DNA of 64,000 nucleotides from Azospira restricta (GTDB lineage: Bacteria; Pseudomonadota; Gammaproteobacteria; Burkholderiales; Rhodocyclaceae), in assembly GCF_016858125.1 (NCBI RefSeq), contig NZ_CP064781.1, positions 1,683,501 through 1,747,500 on the forward strand. Reading direction: 5' to 3'. Positions 42,262 to 52,973 of the stretch are shown one piece after another. Made by a program: the position numbers and the translations under genes. Under the pieces are notes generated by a model that did no database searches, was not told the origin of the DNA, and worked only from the letters and a program-made list of their open reading frames with translations. How positions within the stretch are numbered: position 1 is the first letter of the stretch; every line of letters begins with the position of its first letter.

Positions 42262-42582
42262 CTACTCGGCGACGACCGCGGTGCCGCTCGCCGACACCAT
42301 CAGCATGCCGTTCCGCTCGCCCATCACCTCGTAGTCGAGGTCGATACCGACGACGGCGTTGGCGCCGGTCTCCTGCGCCCGTTCGGCCAGCTCCTTCAGC
42401 GCGATGTCGCGGGCGCGCTGCAGTTCCTTCTCGTAGGTGCCGGAACGACCGCCGACCAGGTCGCGGATGCCGGCGAACAGGTCCTTGAAGATGTTCGCGC
42501 CGAGGATCGCCTCGCCGGCGACGACGCCGCAGTAGCGCACGATGCGCTTGCCTTCGATGGTCGGGGTGGTGGTCAGCAGCAT
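42262..42582 (-). CDS. YbjQ/UPF0145-family protein
   Basis: 106-residue protein with the family features [50 protein letters not shown] and [16 protein letters not shown]. YbjQ proteins are assumed heavy-metal-associated but uncharacterised. An AGGAG ribosome site lies upstream. It is convergent with the methyltransferase gene. Confidence 0.88.
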   Translation of the reverse strand: MLLTTTPTIEGKRIVRYCGVVAGEAILGANIFKDLFAGIRDLVGGRSGTYEKELQRARDIALKELAERAQETGANAVVGIDLDYEVMGERNGMLMVSASGTAVVAE

Positions 42583-42726
42583 GGGAGGCTCCTTTCGCGA
42601 TGCGCGTTGGTCGTGCCGCCGATTATGTCCGGAAGCGGCCGGGTCGATGTTTTTATTGCGGATTTTGTAGTTGTCTGGCAACCTTATAACACGATCTATC
42701 CTGCCCGTTTTTACGCCCGACCGACC

Positions 42727-45700
42727 ATGAAAAAAATCCGCAGCCTGCTCGTCGCCAACCGTTCCGAGATCGCCATCCGCGTGCTCCGCGCCGCGTCCGA
42801 GATGGGCATCCGCACTGTCGCCATCTTCTCCAACGAGGATCGCTTCGCGCTGCACCGTTTCAAGGCCGACGAATCCTACCTGGTCGGCGCCGGCAAGAAA
42901 CCGATCCAGGCCTACCTCGACATCGACGACATCATCCGCATCGCCAAGGAGGCCGGGGTCGACGCGATCCACCCGGGCTACGGCTTCCTCTCCGAGAATC
43001 CGGATTTCGCCGACGCCTGCGCCGCCGCCGGCATCGCCTTCATCGGGCCGAAGGGCGACGTCATGCGCACGCTCGGCAACAAGGTCTCGGCGCGTGAACT
43101 GGCCGAACAGGCCGGGGTGCCGGTGGTGCCGGCGACCGGCGCGCTGCCGCACGACCTGGACAAGGCGAAGAAGCTGGCCGCCGAGGTCGGCTACCCGCTG
43201 ATGCTGAAGGCGAGCTGGGGCGGCGGCGGCCGCGGCATGCGCGTGATCGAGAGCGAGGCCGAGCTCGGGCCGCTGATGGAAGTGGCGCGGCGCGAGGCGC
43301 TGGCCGCCTTCGGCAACGACGAGGTCTATCTGGAAAAACTGGTGCGCCGCGCCCGCCACGTCGAAGTGCAGGTGCTCGGCGACACGCACGGCCGGCGCGT
43401 GCACCTGTTCGAGCGCGACTGCTCGGTGCAGCGGCGCAACCAGAAAGTCGTCGAGCGCGCGCCGGCGCCCTACCTCGACGAGGCGACGCGCGCCGAGCTG
43501 TGTGCCTCGGCGCTGAAGCTCGCCGACGCGGCGAACTACACGCACGCCGGCACCGTCGAGTTCCTGATGGATGCAGACACCGGCCGCTTCTACTTCATCG
43601 AGGTGAACCCGCGCATCCAGGTCGAGCACACCGTCACCGAGCAGGTCACCGGCGTCGACATCGTCAAGGCGCAGATCCGCATCACCGAGGGCGCGAAGAT
43701 CGGCGACGAGGATTCCTACGTGCCGCGGCAGCAGGACATCGCCTTGAAGGGCCACGCGCTGCAGTGCCGCGTCACCACCGAGGACCCGGAGAACGCGTTC
43801 ACGCCGGACTACGGCAAGATCGCCGTGTACCGCTCCGCCGCCGGCTTCGGCATCCGGCTCGACGCCGGCACCGCCTACTCCGGCGCGGTGATCACGCCGT
43901 ACTACGACTCGCTGCTGGTGAAAGTCACCGCCTGGGGCCACACCGCCGACGAGGCGGCGGCGCGCATGGACCGGGCGCTGCGCGAATTCCGCGTGCGCGG
44001 GCTGACCACCAACCTGCAGTTCCTGGAAAACGTCATCGCCCACCCGCAATTCCGCTCGGGCGAGTGCATCACCCGCTTCATCGACGAGACGCCGGAGCTG
44101 TTCCAGTTCCAGAAGCGGCGCGACCGCGCCACCCGCCTCTTGAAGTTCCTCGGCGAAGTGGCGGTGAACGGCAACCCGGAGATGAAGGGCAGGAAGCTGC
44201 CCGAGCTGCCGTTCTCGCGGCCGATCAAGCCGGACTTCAGCCTCGCCGCGCCGATTCCGAAAGGCTCCCGCGACCGGCTGCAGGAGCTCGGCGCCGCGAA
44301 ATTCTCGCAGTGGATGAAGGCGCAGCCGCAGGTGCTGCTGACCGACACGACGATGCGCGACGCGCACCAGTCGCTGTTCGCGACGCGCATGCGCAGCGAC
44401 GACATGCTGGCCATCGCGCCGTACTACGCGCGCCTGGCGCCGCAGCTCTTCTCGCTCGAATGCTGGGGCGGCGCCACCTTCGACGTGGCGCTGCGCTTCC
44501 TCAAGGAAGACCCGTGGGCGCGCCTCGCGCGGCTGCGCGAAGCGGTGCCGAACGTGCTCTTCCAGATGCTCTTGCGCGCCTCGAACGCCGTCGGCTACAC
44601 CAACTACAGCGACAACGTCGTCCGCTACTTCGTGCAGCAGGCGGCGAAGGAGGGCATCGACGTCTTCCGCGTCTTCGACTCGCTGAACTGGGTCGACAAC
44701 ATGCGCGTCGCGATGGACGCGGTGATCGAGACCGGCGCCTTGTGCGAAGGCACCATCTGCTACACCGGCGACCTGTTCGACGCGAAGCGGCCGAAGTACA
44801 GCCTGAAGTACTACGTCGACCTGGCCAGGCAGCTGGAGAAGGCCGGCGCCCACATCATCGGCATCAAGGACATGGCCGGCGTCTGCAAGCCTCGCGCCGC
44901 GCGCGAGCTGGTCAGGGCGCTGAAGCAGGAGGTCGGCCTGCCGCTGCACTTCCACACGCACGACACCAGCGGCATCGCCGCCGCCTCGGTGTTGGCCGCG
45001 GTCGAGGCCGGAGTCGATGCCGTCGACGGCGCGCTCGACGCGATGAGCGGGCTCACCTCGCAGCCCAACCTCGGCTCGATCGCCGCCGCCCTGCAAGGCT
45101 CCGAGCGCGACCCCGGCGTCGACCTGCCGGCGCTGGAGGCGCTGTCGCACTACTGGGAAGGCGTGCGCCGCTACTACGCGCCGTTCGAGGCCGACATCCG
45201 CTCGGGAACGTCGGACGTCTACAACCACGAGATGCCCGGCGGCCAATACACCAACCTGCGCGAGCAGGCGCGCGCGATGGGCCTGGAGCACCGCTGGCCG
45301 GAAGTGTCGAAGGCCTACGCCGACGTGAACATCCTGTTCGGCGACATCGTCAAGGTCACGCCGACCTCGAAGGTGGTCGGCGACATGGCGCTGTTCATGG
45401 TCGCCAACGACCTGAAGCCGGCCGACGTCGCCAACCCCGAGCGCGAGATCGCCTTCCCCGAGTCGGTGATCTCGCTGTTCAAGGGCGAGCTCGGCTTCCC
45501 GGCCGACGGCTTCCCGAAGGACCTGGAGAAGAAGGTGCTCAAGGGTGAGGCGCCGCTCGCCGGCCGCGCCGGCGACTTCCTGCCGGAAGTGGATCTCGAA
45601 GCGAAGCGGCGCGAGGCGGAAGCTGCGATCGGCCGCCAGTTGAGCGACACCGACCTCGCCTCCTACCTGATGTACCCGAAGGTCTTCCGCGACTACGCCG

Positions 45701-46173
45701 AGCACCGCCGCCAGTACGGCGACGTCTCGCTGCTGCCGACCTCGCCGTTCTTCTACGGGCTGCGCGACCGCGAGGAGATCGCCGTCGACATCGACAAGGG
45801 CAAGACGCTGATCATCCGCCAGACCGGCCGTTCGGACACCGCCGACGAGGAGGGCAAGGTCAAGGTCTTCTTCGAGCTGAACGGCCAGCCGCGCACGGTG
45901 CGCGTGCCGAAGGCCGGCGCCGCCGCCGGCCGCGGCCGGCCGAAGGCCGACGAGGGCAACGCCGGCCACGTCGGCGCACCGATGCCGGGCAGCGTCGTCA
46001 CCGTCGCGGTGAAGGCCGGGCAGAAGGTCCGGAAGGGCGACCCGCTGCTGTCGATCGAGGCGATGAAGATGGAGACGATGCTGACCGCCGAGCGCGACGC
46101 GACGGTGCGCGCGCTGCACGTGAAGCCGGGCGAGGCGGTGAACGCGAAGGACCTGCTGCTTGAGATTGATTGA
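42727..46173 (+). CDS. pyc: pyruvate carboxylase
   Basis: 1148-residue biotin enzyme converting pyruvate and bicarbonate to oxaloacetate. Biotin carboxylase occupies about residues 1-450 ([57 protein letters not shown]). The carboxyltransferase region contains [20 protein letters not shown] and [11 protein letters not shown]. The C-terminal carrier has the biotinylation site EAMKMET (K1114). The single-chain architecture and length are normal. Confidence 0.97.
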   Translation: MKKIRSLLVANRSEIAIRVLRAASEMGIRTVAIFSNEDRFALHRFKADESYLVGAGKKPIQAYLDIDDIIRIAKEAGVDAIHPGYGFLSENPDFADACAAAGIAFIGPKGDVMRTLGNKVSARELAEQAGVPVVPATGALPHDLDKAKKLAAEVGYPLMLKASWGGGGRGMRVIESEAELGPLMEVARREALAAFGNDEVYLEKLVRRARHVEVQVLGDTHGRRVHLFERDCSVQRRNQKVVERAPAPYLDEATRAELCASALKLADAANYTHAGTVEFLMDADTGRFYFIEVNPRIQVEHTVTEQVTGVDIVKAQIRITEGAKIGDEDSYVPRQQDIALKGHALQCRVTTEDPENAFTPDYGKIAVYRSAAGFGIRLDAGTAYSGAVITPYYDSLLVKVTAWGHTADEAAARMDRALREFRVRGLTTNLQFLENVIAHPQFRSGECITRFIDETPELFQFQKRRDRATRLLKFLGEVAVNGNPEMKGRKLPELPFSRPIKPDFSLAAPIPKGSRDRLQELGAAKFSQWMKAQPQVLLTDTTMRDAHQSLFATRMRSDDMLAIAPYYARLAPQLFSLECWGGATFDVALRFLKEDPWARLARLREAVPNVLFQMLLRASNAVGYTNYSDNVVRYFVQQAAKEGIDVFRVFDSLNWVDNMRVAMDAVIETGALCEGTICYTGDLFDAKRPKYSLKYYVDLARQLEKAGAHIIGIKDMAGVCKPRAARELVRALKQEVGLPLHFHTHDTSGIAAASVLAAVEAGVDAVDGALDAMSGLTSQPNLGSIAAALQGSERDPGVDLPALEALSHYWEGVRRYYAPFEADIRSGTSDVYNHEMPGGQYTNLREQARAMGLEHRWPEVSKAYADVNILFGDIVKVTPTSKVVGDMALFMVANDLKPADVANPEREIAFPESVISLFKGELGFPADGFPKDLEKKVLKGEAPLAGRAGDFLPEVDLEAKRREAEAAIGRQLSDTDLASYLMYPKVFRDYAEHRRQYGDVSLLPTSPFFYGLRDREEIAVDIDKGKTLIIRQTGRSDTADEEGKVKVFFELNGQPRTVRVPKAGAAAGRGRPKADEGNAGHVGAPMPGSVVTVAVKAGQKVRKGDPLLSIEAMKMETMLTAERDATVRALHVKPGEAVNAKDLLLEID

Positions 46174-46218
46174 CGCACGCGTCACAATCCGGGCACAAAA
46201 CAACGCGAGGAGGCGTGG

Positions 46219-48015
46219 ATGGGAACCTTCAGAGAGCTTTACGACTGGAACGAGCGCACCTTCTGGAATTCGCTGAGCAAGAAACTGTCGAGCTTCCTGC
46301 TGCTGTTCGTCATCGACCTCGGCTACCTCTACATCTACCTCGGCCAGAAGAGCTACATCAACGCGCAGCTCGCCGCCGGCGGCGTCCCCGCCGAACTGGC
46401 GGCGCGCATCAACGGTTCGCTCGACGGCGGACTGACGGTGCTGCTGTCGCTGACCGCGTTCGCGCTGGCGTGGAACGTCGGCCAGGTGCTCTACCTGCGC
46501 CACCTGATCCTGCGCCCGGTGCGCTCGGTGATCGACACCTTCAGGAAGATCGCCGCCGGCGCCGGCGACTTCTCGCACGACATGCAGCCGATGTCGCACG
46601 ACGAGTTCCGCGAGCTGGCCGAGAGCTACAACCAGTTCGCCGAGAAGATGCGGCAGATCATCAGCGAGATCCGCAAGGCGAGCATCGAGATCGCGCGCGA
46701 GGCGGTGCAGGTCAAGGCGCGCGTCGACGAGACCGGCAAGCGCGCGCGTCAGCAGGGCGAGATGACCGAGCTGGTGTTCACCGCCAGCACCGAGGCGACG
46801 CAGGCGATCGACGAGGTTTCGCGCAGCACGCAGGTGATCTCCGACTCGACCCACACCAACCTCGAGAGCGCCCGCGTCTCGCTGCGCGAGATGCAGGAGA
46901 TCTCGAGCAAGATCAACACCGTCGGCGAGAAGGTGCTGCGCTTCAACCAGACCGTCGACGACCTCTCGCAGCGCTCGGCGTCGATCAACCAGATCGCCGC
47001 GCTGATCCGCGAGGTCGCCGACCAGACCAACCTGCTGGCGCTGAACGCGGCGATCGAGGCGGCGCGCGCCGGCGAGGCCGGCCGCGGCTTCGCGGTCGTC
47101 GCCGACGAGGTCAGGAAGCTGGCCGAGCGCGTCACCGTGGCCTCGACCGAGATCACCGGCAACATCGAAAAGATGCTGTCGCTGGTCGGCAGCACGCGCG
47201 CCGAGAACGTCGAGATCAACGCCGACGTGCAGCAGACGCGCGAGGTCGTCGGCCGCTCGGCCGAGCACTTCGAGACGATGGTGGTCGACTTCGAGCGCAC
47301 CGGCGAGCAGCTGCTGCACATCGCCAGCGCGATGGAGGAGCTGTCCTCGACCAACGGCCAGGTGCACGAGAACGTCAGCCACATCCACCAGCTGTCCGGC
47401 GAGGTCGCCCGCTACATGGCCGACTCCGAGGAGCGCACCAACGGGCTGGCGAAGGCCACCGAGGGCGTGCAGGAGCTGGTCTCGCGCTTCAAGATCGGGC
47501 ACGGCGCCTTCGACCTCGCCGTCGACAAGTCGCGCGTGCTGCGCGACGCGATCCAGGCGCAGCTGGAGGAGATGCAGCGCGCCGGCATCGACGTCTTCGA
47601 CCGCAACTACCAGCCCTTCGGCAACTGCAAGCCGCCCAAGTACAAGGTCGGCTGGGGCGACGAATACACGCGGCGCTGCCAGCAGTTCCTCGAAACCTGC
47701 CTGGCCGCGGTGCCCGGCTGCGCCTACGCGGTGGCGGTGAACACCGACGGCTACCTGTCGGCGCACAACCTCAAGTTCTCCAAGCCGCTGACCGGCGACC
47801 AGGCCGTCGACCTGGTCGGCAACCGCACCTGTCGCAAGTTCGAGAACCCGGGCGAGCTGCGCGCGGCGAAGAACACGCAGCCGGTGCTGGTGCGCACCTA
47901 CGTCCGCGACACCGGCGAGCTGCTCTGCGACATCGCGCTGCCGATCCACATCGGCGGCCGGCTGTGGGGCAACGTCCGCGTCGGCTGCGTGTCGGAGGCG
48001 CTGCTGGAGGGCTGA
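46219..48015 (+). CDS. methyl-accepting chemotaxis protein with C-terminal sensory domain
   Basis: 598 residues. Two N-terminal helices ([17 protein letters not shown] and [22 protein letters not shown]) enclose only a short periplasmic loop. They are followed by HAMP and the signalling hairpin tip (residues about 263-305: [43 protein letters not shown]). Residues about 430-598 form a separate cytoplasmic domain with six cysteines and the motifs [24 protein letters not shown] and [24 protein letters not shown], resembling PAS/Cache-type sensors. It probably senses an intracellular cue. It directly precedes the nirJ promoter. Confidence 0.88.
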   Translation: MGTFRELYDWNERTFWNSLSKKLSSFLLLFVIDLGYLYIYLGQKSYINAQLAAGGVPAELAARINGSLDGGLTVLLSLTAFALAWNVGQVLYLRHLILRPVRSVIDTFRKIAAGAGDFSHDMQPMSHDEFRELAESYNQFAEKMRQIISEIRKASIEIAREAVQVKARVDETGKRARQQGEMTELVFTASTEATQAIDEVSRSTQVISDSTHTNLESARVSLREMQEISSKINTVGEKVLRFNQTVDDLSQRSASINQIAALIREVADQTNLLALNAAIEAARAGEAGRGFAVVADEVRKLAERVTVASTEITGNIEKMLSLVGSTRAENVEINADVQQTREVVGRSAEHFETMVVDFERTGEQLLHIASAMEELSSTNGQVHENVSHIHQLSGEVARYMADSEERTNGLAKATEGVQELVSRFKIGHGAFDLAVDKSRVLRDAIQAQLEEMQRAGIDVFDRNYQPFGNCKPPKYKVGWGDEYTRRCQQFLETCLAAVPGCAYAVAVNTDGYLSAHNLKFSKPLTGDQAVDLVGNRTCRKFENPGELRAAKNTQPVLVRTYVRDTGELLCDIALPIHIGGRLWGNVRVGCVSEALLEG

Positions 48016-48055
48016 GCGGGGCGCCGGCCGCCGCCGGCCGGCGATCCCGTCCGGG

Positions 48056-48069
48056 TTGATCCACGTCAA
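48056..48069 (+). promoter_or_regulatory. FNR/DNR-type box upstream of nirJ
   Basis: TTGAT-CCAC-GTCAA, 68 bp before the nirJ start codon. It is almost the same as the box at 14134-14147 and brings the separate nirJN operon into the denitrification regulon. Confidence 0.8.
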
Positions 48070-48136
48070 GGCCGGGGGGCGGCGGCTGACTTCTAATACG
48101 CCTACGCCAATCAAGGCTTTCCCCGATGGTCCGCTG

Positions 48137-49333
48137 ATGTTTCGTATATCCCAGTACATGGCCGAGATCGCGTCGCCGACGCCGCTCGGGCCGAAGCGCA
48201 ATCCGCCGGGTCCGGTGGTGATCTGGAATCTGATCCGCCGCTGCAACCTGACCTGCAAGCACTGCTACTCGATCTCCGCCGACAAGGATTTCCCCGGCGA
48301 ACTGACGACCGACGAGATCTACGGCGTGATGGACGACCTCAAGGCCTTCCGCGTGCCGGTGCTGATCCTCTCCGGCGGCGAGCCGCTCTTGCGTCCGGAC
48401 ATCTTCGACATCGCCAAACGCGCCAAGGCCAAGGGCTTCTACGTCGGCCTGTCGTCGAACGGCACGCTGATCGACGATGCGAACATCGACCGCATCGCCG
48501 AATGCAACTTCGACTACGTCGGCGTCTCGCTCGACGGCATCAAGGAGACGCACGACAGGTTCCGCCGCATGGACGGTGCCTTCGAGGCGTCGCTCGCCGG
48601 CATCCGCCGCTGCCGCGACCTCGGGCTGAAGATCGGCGTCCGCTTCACGATGACGCAGGACAACGCGCACGACCTGCCGGGCCTGCTCAAGCTGGTCGAG
48701 GACGAAGGCATCGACCGCTTCTACTTCTCGCACCTGAACTACGCCGGCCGCGGCAACAAGAACCGCAAGGACGACGCCCGCCACCAGCTGACGCGCTGGG
48801 CGATGGACCTGCTCTTCGACACCTGCTGGGAGTACCAGCAGCGCGGCCTCGCCAAGGAATTCACCACCGGCAACAACGACGCCGACGGCGTCTATTTCCT
48901 GCACTGGGTGCAGCGGCGCTTCCCGGAGCGCGCCGCGCACGTGGAGGCCAAGCTGCGCCAGTGGGGCGGCAACTCGTCGGGGGTGAACGTCGCCAACATC
49001 GACAACCTCGGCAACGTGCACCCGGACACCATGTGGTGGCACCACACGCTCGGCAACGTCCGCCAGCGGCCGTTCTCGCAGATCTGGCCGGATGTCTCCG
49101 ACCCGCTGATGGCCGGGCTGAAGCAGCACCCGCGCGCGGTCAAGGGCCGCTGCGGCGAATGCCGGTACCTCGAGATCTGCAACGGCAATACGCGCGTGCG
49201 CGCGCAGCAGCTGACCGGAGACCCGTGGGCCGAGGATCCCGGCTGCTACCTCGCCGACGACGAGATCGGCGTCGTCTCGTCGGGCGAACGCCTGACCGTC
49301 ACCCCCTATACGAGAATCAACAGGAGCGCCTGA
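48137..49333 (+). CDS. nirJ: NirJ radical SAM enzyme of heme d1 synthesis
   Basis: 398-residue radical SAM protein. The cluster motif is C36-x3-C40-x2-C43 (RCNLTCKHC), followed by the glycine-rich [11 protein letters not shown] and [18 protein letters not shown]-terminal SPASM-like cysteine set binds auxiliary clusters ([10 protein letters not shown] and DPGC). NirJ removes propionate side chains to form the d1 oxo groups. The start was placed at the ATG giving MFRISQYM. It overlaps nirN by one base. Confidence 0.93.
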   Translation: MFRISQYMAEIASPTPLGPKRNPPGPVVIWNLIRRCNLTCKHCYSISADKDFPGELTTDEIYGVMDDLKAFRVPVLILSGGEPLLRPDIFDIAKRAKAKGFYVGLSSNGTLIDDANIDRIAECNFDYVGVSLDGIKETHDRFRRMDGAFEASLAGIRRCRDLGLKIGVRFTMTQDNAHDLPGLLKLVEDEGIDRFYFSHLNYAGRGNKNRKDDARHQLTRWAMDLLFDTCWEYQQRGLAKEFTTGNNDADGVYFLHWVQRRFPERAAHVEAKLRQWGGNSSGVNVANIDNLGNVHPDTMWWHHTLGNVRQRPFSQIWPDVSDPLMAGLKQHPRAVKGRCGECRYLEICNGNTRVRAQQLTGDPWAEDPGCYLADDEIGVVSSGERLTVTPYTRINRSA

Positions 49334-50934
49334 TGAACTGGGAGCAACTGGCCCGCCGCTGGCTGCCGGCGGCCTATCTGGCCGTCTTTCTTTCCGGCCT
49401 GGCCTCGTTCGCCGAAGCGAACGATGCGCAAGCGCTGTACAAGGAACACTGCCTGGCCTGCCACGGCGAGAACCGCCTCGGCGGCGTCGGACCGGCGCTG
49501 TTGCCGGAGAACCTGGAGCGGTTGAGGAAGCCGGAAGCGGCCAAGGTCATCCGCGACAGCCGGCCGGCGACGCAGATGCCGGCCTTCGCCGACAAGCTCA
49601 GCGCCGAGCAGATCCAGGCGCTGACCGACTTCATCTACACCAAGGTGACGCCGGCGCCGGTCTGGGGCGAGGCCGAGATCAAGGCCTCGCAGGTCGTCGA
49701 CCAGGCCGCGCTCGACCTGCCGCACCAGCCGTCGGCGGCGTTGACGGGCGCCGACCCGATGAACCTGTTCATCGTCGTCGAGACCGGCGACCACCACGTG
49801 TCGGTGCTCGACGGCGACAAGCTCGAGCGCCTGCACCGCTTCCCCAGCCGCTACGCGCTGCACGGCGGCCCGAAGTACTCGCCGGACGGGCGCTTCGTCT
49901 ACTTCGCGTCGCGCGACGGCTGGATCACCAAATACGACCTGTGGAACCTGAAGGTCGTCGCCGAGATCCGCGCCGGGCTGAACACGCGCAACGCCGCGGT
50001 GTCGGGCGACGGCAAGTGGGTGATGGTCGCCAACTACCTGCCGCACACGCTGGTCGTGCTCGATGCGAAGGACCTGTCGCTGACCAAGATCATCCCGGTG
50101 GTCAACGCCAAGGGCGACAAGACCTCGCGCGTCTCCGCGGTCTACGACGCCTCGCCGCGGAAGAGCTTCGTCGCCGCGCTGAAGGACGTGCCCGAGGTCT
50201 GGGAGATCAGCTACGACCCGCAGGCCGAGCCGGTCGCCGAAGGCCTGGTGCACGACTTCCAGTACAAGGAGGGCGACTTCAAGCCGGGCTTCTTCTACCC
50301 GCGCCGCACGCTGTTGAAGGACTACCTCGACGACTTCTTCTTCACCCAGAGCTACGACGAGATCCTCGGCGCTTCGCGCTCGGCGACCAAGGGCCAGGTG
50401 ATCTACCTCGACGGCCGCAAGAAGGTCGCCGACCTCGACCTGCCGGGCATGCCGCACCTCGGCTCGGGCATCACCTGGAAGTGGACCGACCCGGCCGGCA
50501 AGGAGCGCACGGTGATGGCCTCGCCGAACCTGAACGAGGGCCTGATCACGGTGATCGACCTGAAGACCTTCGAGAACGTGAAGCAGATCCCGACGCGCGG
50601 CCCCGGCTTCTTCATGCGCAGCCACGAGAACAGCCGCTACGCCTTCACCGACTCGATGATGAGCAAGGAGCACAAGAACAAGCTGCAGGTGATCGACAAG
50701 CAGACGCTGGCGATGGTCAAGGAGATCGAGGCGCCGGCCGGGCAGACGCTGGCCCACGTCGAGTTCACCCGGGACGGTCGCTACGCGCTGGCCAGCCTGT
50801 GGGAACAGGACGGCGCGCTGGTGGTGATCGACATGCAGACGCTGGCCGAGGTGAAGCGCATCCCGGCGAAGAAGCCGGTCGGCAAGTACAACGTCTGGAA
50901 CAAGATCACGCGCTCGGAAGGCACCAGCCACTGA
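49333..50934 (+). CDS. nirN: NirN dihydro-heme d1 dehydrogenase
   Basis: 533-residue periplasmic paralogue of NirS with a signal peptide (to about residue 29, FAEA), a cytochrome c domain (C40, C43, H44 in CLACH) and a d1-binding propeller. NirN introduces the final double bond in heme d1. It is distinguished from NirS by its blocks NLFIVVETGDHHVSVLDGDKLERLHRFPSRYALHGG and HENSRYAFTDSMMSKEHK. It is followed by a strong terminator that ends the nirJN unit. Confidence 0.9.
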   Translation: MNWEQLARRWLPAAYLAVFLSGLASFAEANDAQALYKEHCLACHGENRLGGVGPALLPENLERLRKPEAAKVIRDSRPATQMPAFADKLSAEQIQALTDFIYTKVTPAPVWGEAEIKASQVVDQAALDLPHQPSAALTGADPMNLFIVVETGDHHVSVLDGDKLERLHRFPSRYALHGGPKYSPDGRFVYFASRDGWITKYDLWNLKVVAEIRAGLNTRNAAVSGDGKWVMVANYLPHTLVVLDAKDLSLTKIIPVVNAKGDKTSRVSAVYDASPRKSFVAALKDVPEVWEISYDPQAEPVAEGLVHDFQYKEGDFKPGFFYPRRTLLKDYLDDFFFTQSYDEILGASRSATKGQVIYLDGRKKVADLDLPGMPHLGSGITWKWTDPAGKERTVMASPNLNEGLITVIDLKTFENVKQIPTRGPGFFMRSHENSRYAFTDSMMSKEHKNKLQVIDKQTLAMVKEIEAPAGQTLAHVEFTRDGRYALASLWEQDGALVVIDMQTLAEVKRIPAKKPVGKYNVWNKITRSEGTSH

Positions 50935-50961
50935 GTCACGGACGACGCGACGAACCCCGCG

Positions 50962-50997
50962 GGGCGGATCGGGTGTTACGATCCGCCCTGTTTTTTT
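50962..50997 (+). terminator. rho-independent terminator after nirN
   Basis: A ten-base-pair stem GGGCGGATCG/CGATCCGCCC with a seven-base loop, followed by TG and seven T. Confidence 0.92.
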
Positions 50998-51015
50998 GCC
51001 CCCGACGGATTCTCG

Positions 51016-51594
51016 ATGGCGCGCATCATCCTGCTCAACAAGCCCTACGGCTACCTCAGCCAGTTCACGCCGGAAGGCCGCTGGCAGGGGCTGAAGGCGC
51101 TGCTGCCGGTGCCCGGCGTCTATGTCGCCGGGCGGCTCGACGCCGACAGCGAGGGCCTGCTGCTGCTCACCGACGACGGCAGCCTGCAGGCGCGCGTCGC
51201 CGATCCGAAGCACAAGCTGGCGAAGACTTACTGGGTACAGGTCGAGGGTGAGCCGGACGAGGCGGCGCTGGAACAGTTGCGTTGCGGCGTGCGCTACGCC
51301 GACTTCACGACCCAGCCCTGCGCCGTGCGCCGCATTCCCGAGCCGGAGAACCTGTGGCCGCGCGAGCCGCCGATCCGCTTCCGCCAGTCGATCCCGACCG
51401 CCTGGCTGGAGATCGTGCTGCGCGAAGGCAAGAACCGGCAGCTGCGGCGGATGACCGCGCACGTCGGCTTTCCCACGCTGCGCCTGATCCGCTATGCTGT
51501 CGGCGCTGCGACCCTGGAGGGACTGGCGCCGGGCGACTGGCGCGAGTTCGGGGGCGGCTACGCCGAGCTGGCGGGCCGTGGGGTCCGGCGATAA
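51016..51594 (+). CDS. rluE: 23S rRNA pseudouridine synthase (RluE-like)
   Basis: 192-residue RsuA/RluB/E/F-family enzyme without an S4 domain, as in RluE. It has [13 protein letters not shown], the catalytic Asp D42 in [17 protein letters not shown], and [23 protein letters not shown]. It isomerises a uridine in 23S rRNA helix 88 in E. coli. A ubiquitous housekeeping gene unrelated to its denitrification neighbours. Confidence 0.88.
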   Translation: MARIILLNKPYGYLSQFTPEGRWQGLKALLPVPGVYVAGRLDADSEGLLLLTDDGSLQARVADPKHKLAKTYWVQVEGEPDEAALEQLRCGVRYADFTTQPCAVRRIPEPENLWPREPPIRFRQSIPTAWLEIVLREGKNRQLRRMTAHVGFPTLRLIRYAVGAATLEGLAPGDWREFGGGYAELAGRGVRR

Positions 51595-51620
51595 CTCATA
51601 GCAAAGGAAAGGGATCACCG

Positions 51621-51824
51621 ATGAAGACATTCCCGATGCTCGTCGCCGCGGCCTTCGCGGTCGTCTCCTTCGGCGCGCTGGCGGTGCCGAAGGCGGCCGA
51701 GACGCCGGACGGCGCGGTCGTGCCCGGTGCCGCCAACGCGCCGGCGCCGAAGCTTGCCGCCAAGAAGGCGGCGAAGAAACCGGCGAAGAAGCCGGTCGTG
51801 AAGAAGGCCAAGAAGAAGATGTGA
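51621..51824 (+). CDS. small exported Lys/Ala-rich protein
   Basis: 67 residues: a signal peptide (MKTFPMLVAAAFAVVSFGALA), a short acidic linker and a repetitive basic tail (KLAAKKAAKKPAKKPVVKKAKKKM). The ATG follows AAAGGAAAGGG and a strong terminator follows the gene, so expression as a separate unit is likely. Such tails resemble histone H1-type repeats but here appear periplasmic. The function is unknown. Confidence 0.65.
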   Translation: MKTFPMLVAAAFAVVSFGALAVPKAAETPDGAVVPGAANAPAPKLAAKKAAKKPAKKPVVKKAKKKM

Positions 51825-51843
51825 TTTTCCCGGTCGCCACCGG

Positions 51844-51870
51844 AAAGGCAGGGGGCCTCCCTGCCTTTTT
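51844..51870 (+). terminator. rho-independent terminator after the Lys-rich protein gene
   Basis: AAAGGCAGGG/CCCTGCCTTT stem with a five-base loop, running into TTTTT. Confidence 0.9.
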
Positions 51871-51900
51871 CGTTGCCGGCCGACGTCCGAGAGGTTGTCG

Positions 51901-52332
51901 ATGTTCCGAGTTTTCCTGATCGCCGCCGCGCTGCTCGCCGGCCCGGCCGCCGCCGAGCTGCCGCGGGTCGCGCTGACCGCCGGCTTCCACCGCATCGAGG
52001 CCGAGGTCGCGGCGACGCCGGACGCGCGCGCGCAGGGGCTGATGCACCGCCGCGCGCTGGCGCCGAACCAGGGAATGATCTTCGTCTTCCCGGCGACGGC
52101 GACGCACTGCTTCTGGATGCGCAACACGCCGCTGCCGCTGTCGATCGCCTTCCTCGACGAAAGCGGGCGGATCATCAATGTCGACGAGATGGCGCCGCTG
52201 ACCGAGAACAATCACTGCCCGCAGCGGCCGGCGCGCTTCGCGCTGGAAATGAACGCCGGCTGGTTCGCCGCCAAGGGGCTGACGACGGGCGCCGCGATCG
52301 GCGGCATCGACCGGCTGCCGCCGGGCCGCTGA
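51901..52332 (+). CDS. DUF192-family secreted protein
   Basis: 143 residues with a signal peptide (MFRVFLIAAALLAGPAAA) and the DUF192 core: RAQGLMHRRALAPNQGMIFVFP, HCFWMRNTPLPLSIAFLDESGRII and ALEMNAGWFAAKGL. These small beta-barrel proteins are of unknown function. The ATG is preceded by GAGAGG at six bases; a TTG six bases upstream is less likely. Confidence 0.88.
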   Translation: MFRVFLIAAALLAGPAAAELPRVALTAGFHRIEAEVAATPDARAQGLMHRRALAPNQGMIFVFPATATHCFWMRNTPLPLSIAFLDESGRIINVDEMAPLTENNHCPQRPARFALEMNAGWFAAKGLTTGAAIGGIDRLPPGR

Positions 52333-52345
52333 GCGGGGCGTCGCG

Positions 52346-52867
52346 ATGTCCGGCTGGCAGTGCCGCCCGCGCGGCGGCATCGCGCCTGCGCTGCGCGACT
52401 GGCTGTGCGAGCCGGGCTCGCTGACCGCGCGCCTGAAGCGCCGCGGCGCCTTCCGCATCGAACTCCTGCGCCAGGAACTGCGCCACGCCAACGCCGACGA
52501 ATGCGCGGCGCTCGGCATCCGTCCGCGCACGCCGTGCTGGGTGCGCGAAGTGGCGCTGTACTGCGACGCGCAGCCGGCGATCTTCGCCCACACCGTGCTG
52601 CCGGCGGCGCCGCAGGGCGTGCTCGGCCGCTGGTTCGCGCGCCTCGGCACGCGTTCGCTCGGCTCGCTGCTGTTCGCGCATCCCGGCTTCGTCCGCGGCG
52701 GGCTGGCCTTCGCCCGGATCGACGCGCGCCATCCGCTGTTCGCGGCGGCCGTCGCCGCGCTCGGCCGGCCGCCGGCGGGCTTTCACGCGCGCCGTTGCAC
52801 GCACCGCTTCGGCCGGCAGACGGTGCTTGTCACCGAAGTCTTTTCGCCGCGACTCGGCAGCCGGTAA
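52346..52867 (+). CDS. ubiC: chorismate--pyruvate lyase UbiC
   Basis: 173-residue enzyme releasing pyruvate from chorismate to give 4-hydroxybenzoate, the ubiquinone head-group precursor. Recognisable segments are LCEPGSLTARLKRRG, WVREVALYCDAQPAIFAHTVLP and the end RRCTHRFGRQTVLVTEVFSP. It lies 13 bp downstream of the DUF192 gene. With menA in the same window it suggests both quinone types are made. Confidence 0.88.
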   Translation: MSGWQCRPRGGIAPALRDWLCEPGSLTARLKRRGAFRIELLRQELRHANADECAALGIRPRTPCWVREVALYCDAQPAIFAHTVLPAAPQGVLGRWFARLGTRSLGSLLFAHPGFVRGGLAFARIDARHPLFAAAVAALGRPPAGFHARRCTHRFGRQTVLVTEVFSPRLGSR

Positions 52868-52879
52868 GCGTGCAGGGGG

Positions 52880-52909
52880 CCGCGGATGCCCGAGGGAGAG
52901 CATCCGCGG
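52880..52909. terminator. hairpin between ubiC and the usp gene
   Basis: CCGCGGATGC/GCATCCGCGG, a ten-base-pair stem with a ten-base loop, between convergent genes. No T tract follows on either strand, so termination by this hairpin is uncertain. Confidence 0.4.
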
Positions 52910-52973
52910 ACGGCTCGCGCGGATGGTCGCGACTCACGGCGCGCCACCCGCTTCGAGCTGGTGCGGCCGCGGC

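Noticed and set aside
42262..48258. A very long minus-strand open frame (nearly 2,000 codons)
   Set aside because: It is antisense to pyc and the chemoreceptor gene, with repetitive Arg/Leu/Val/Asp composition typical of high-GC shadow frames. Only its last part (42262-42582, YbjQ family) is a credible gene.
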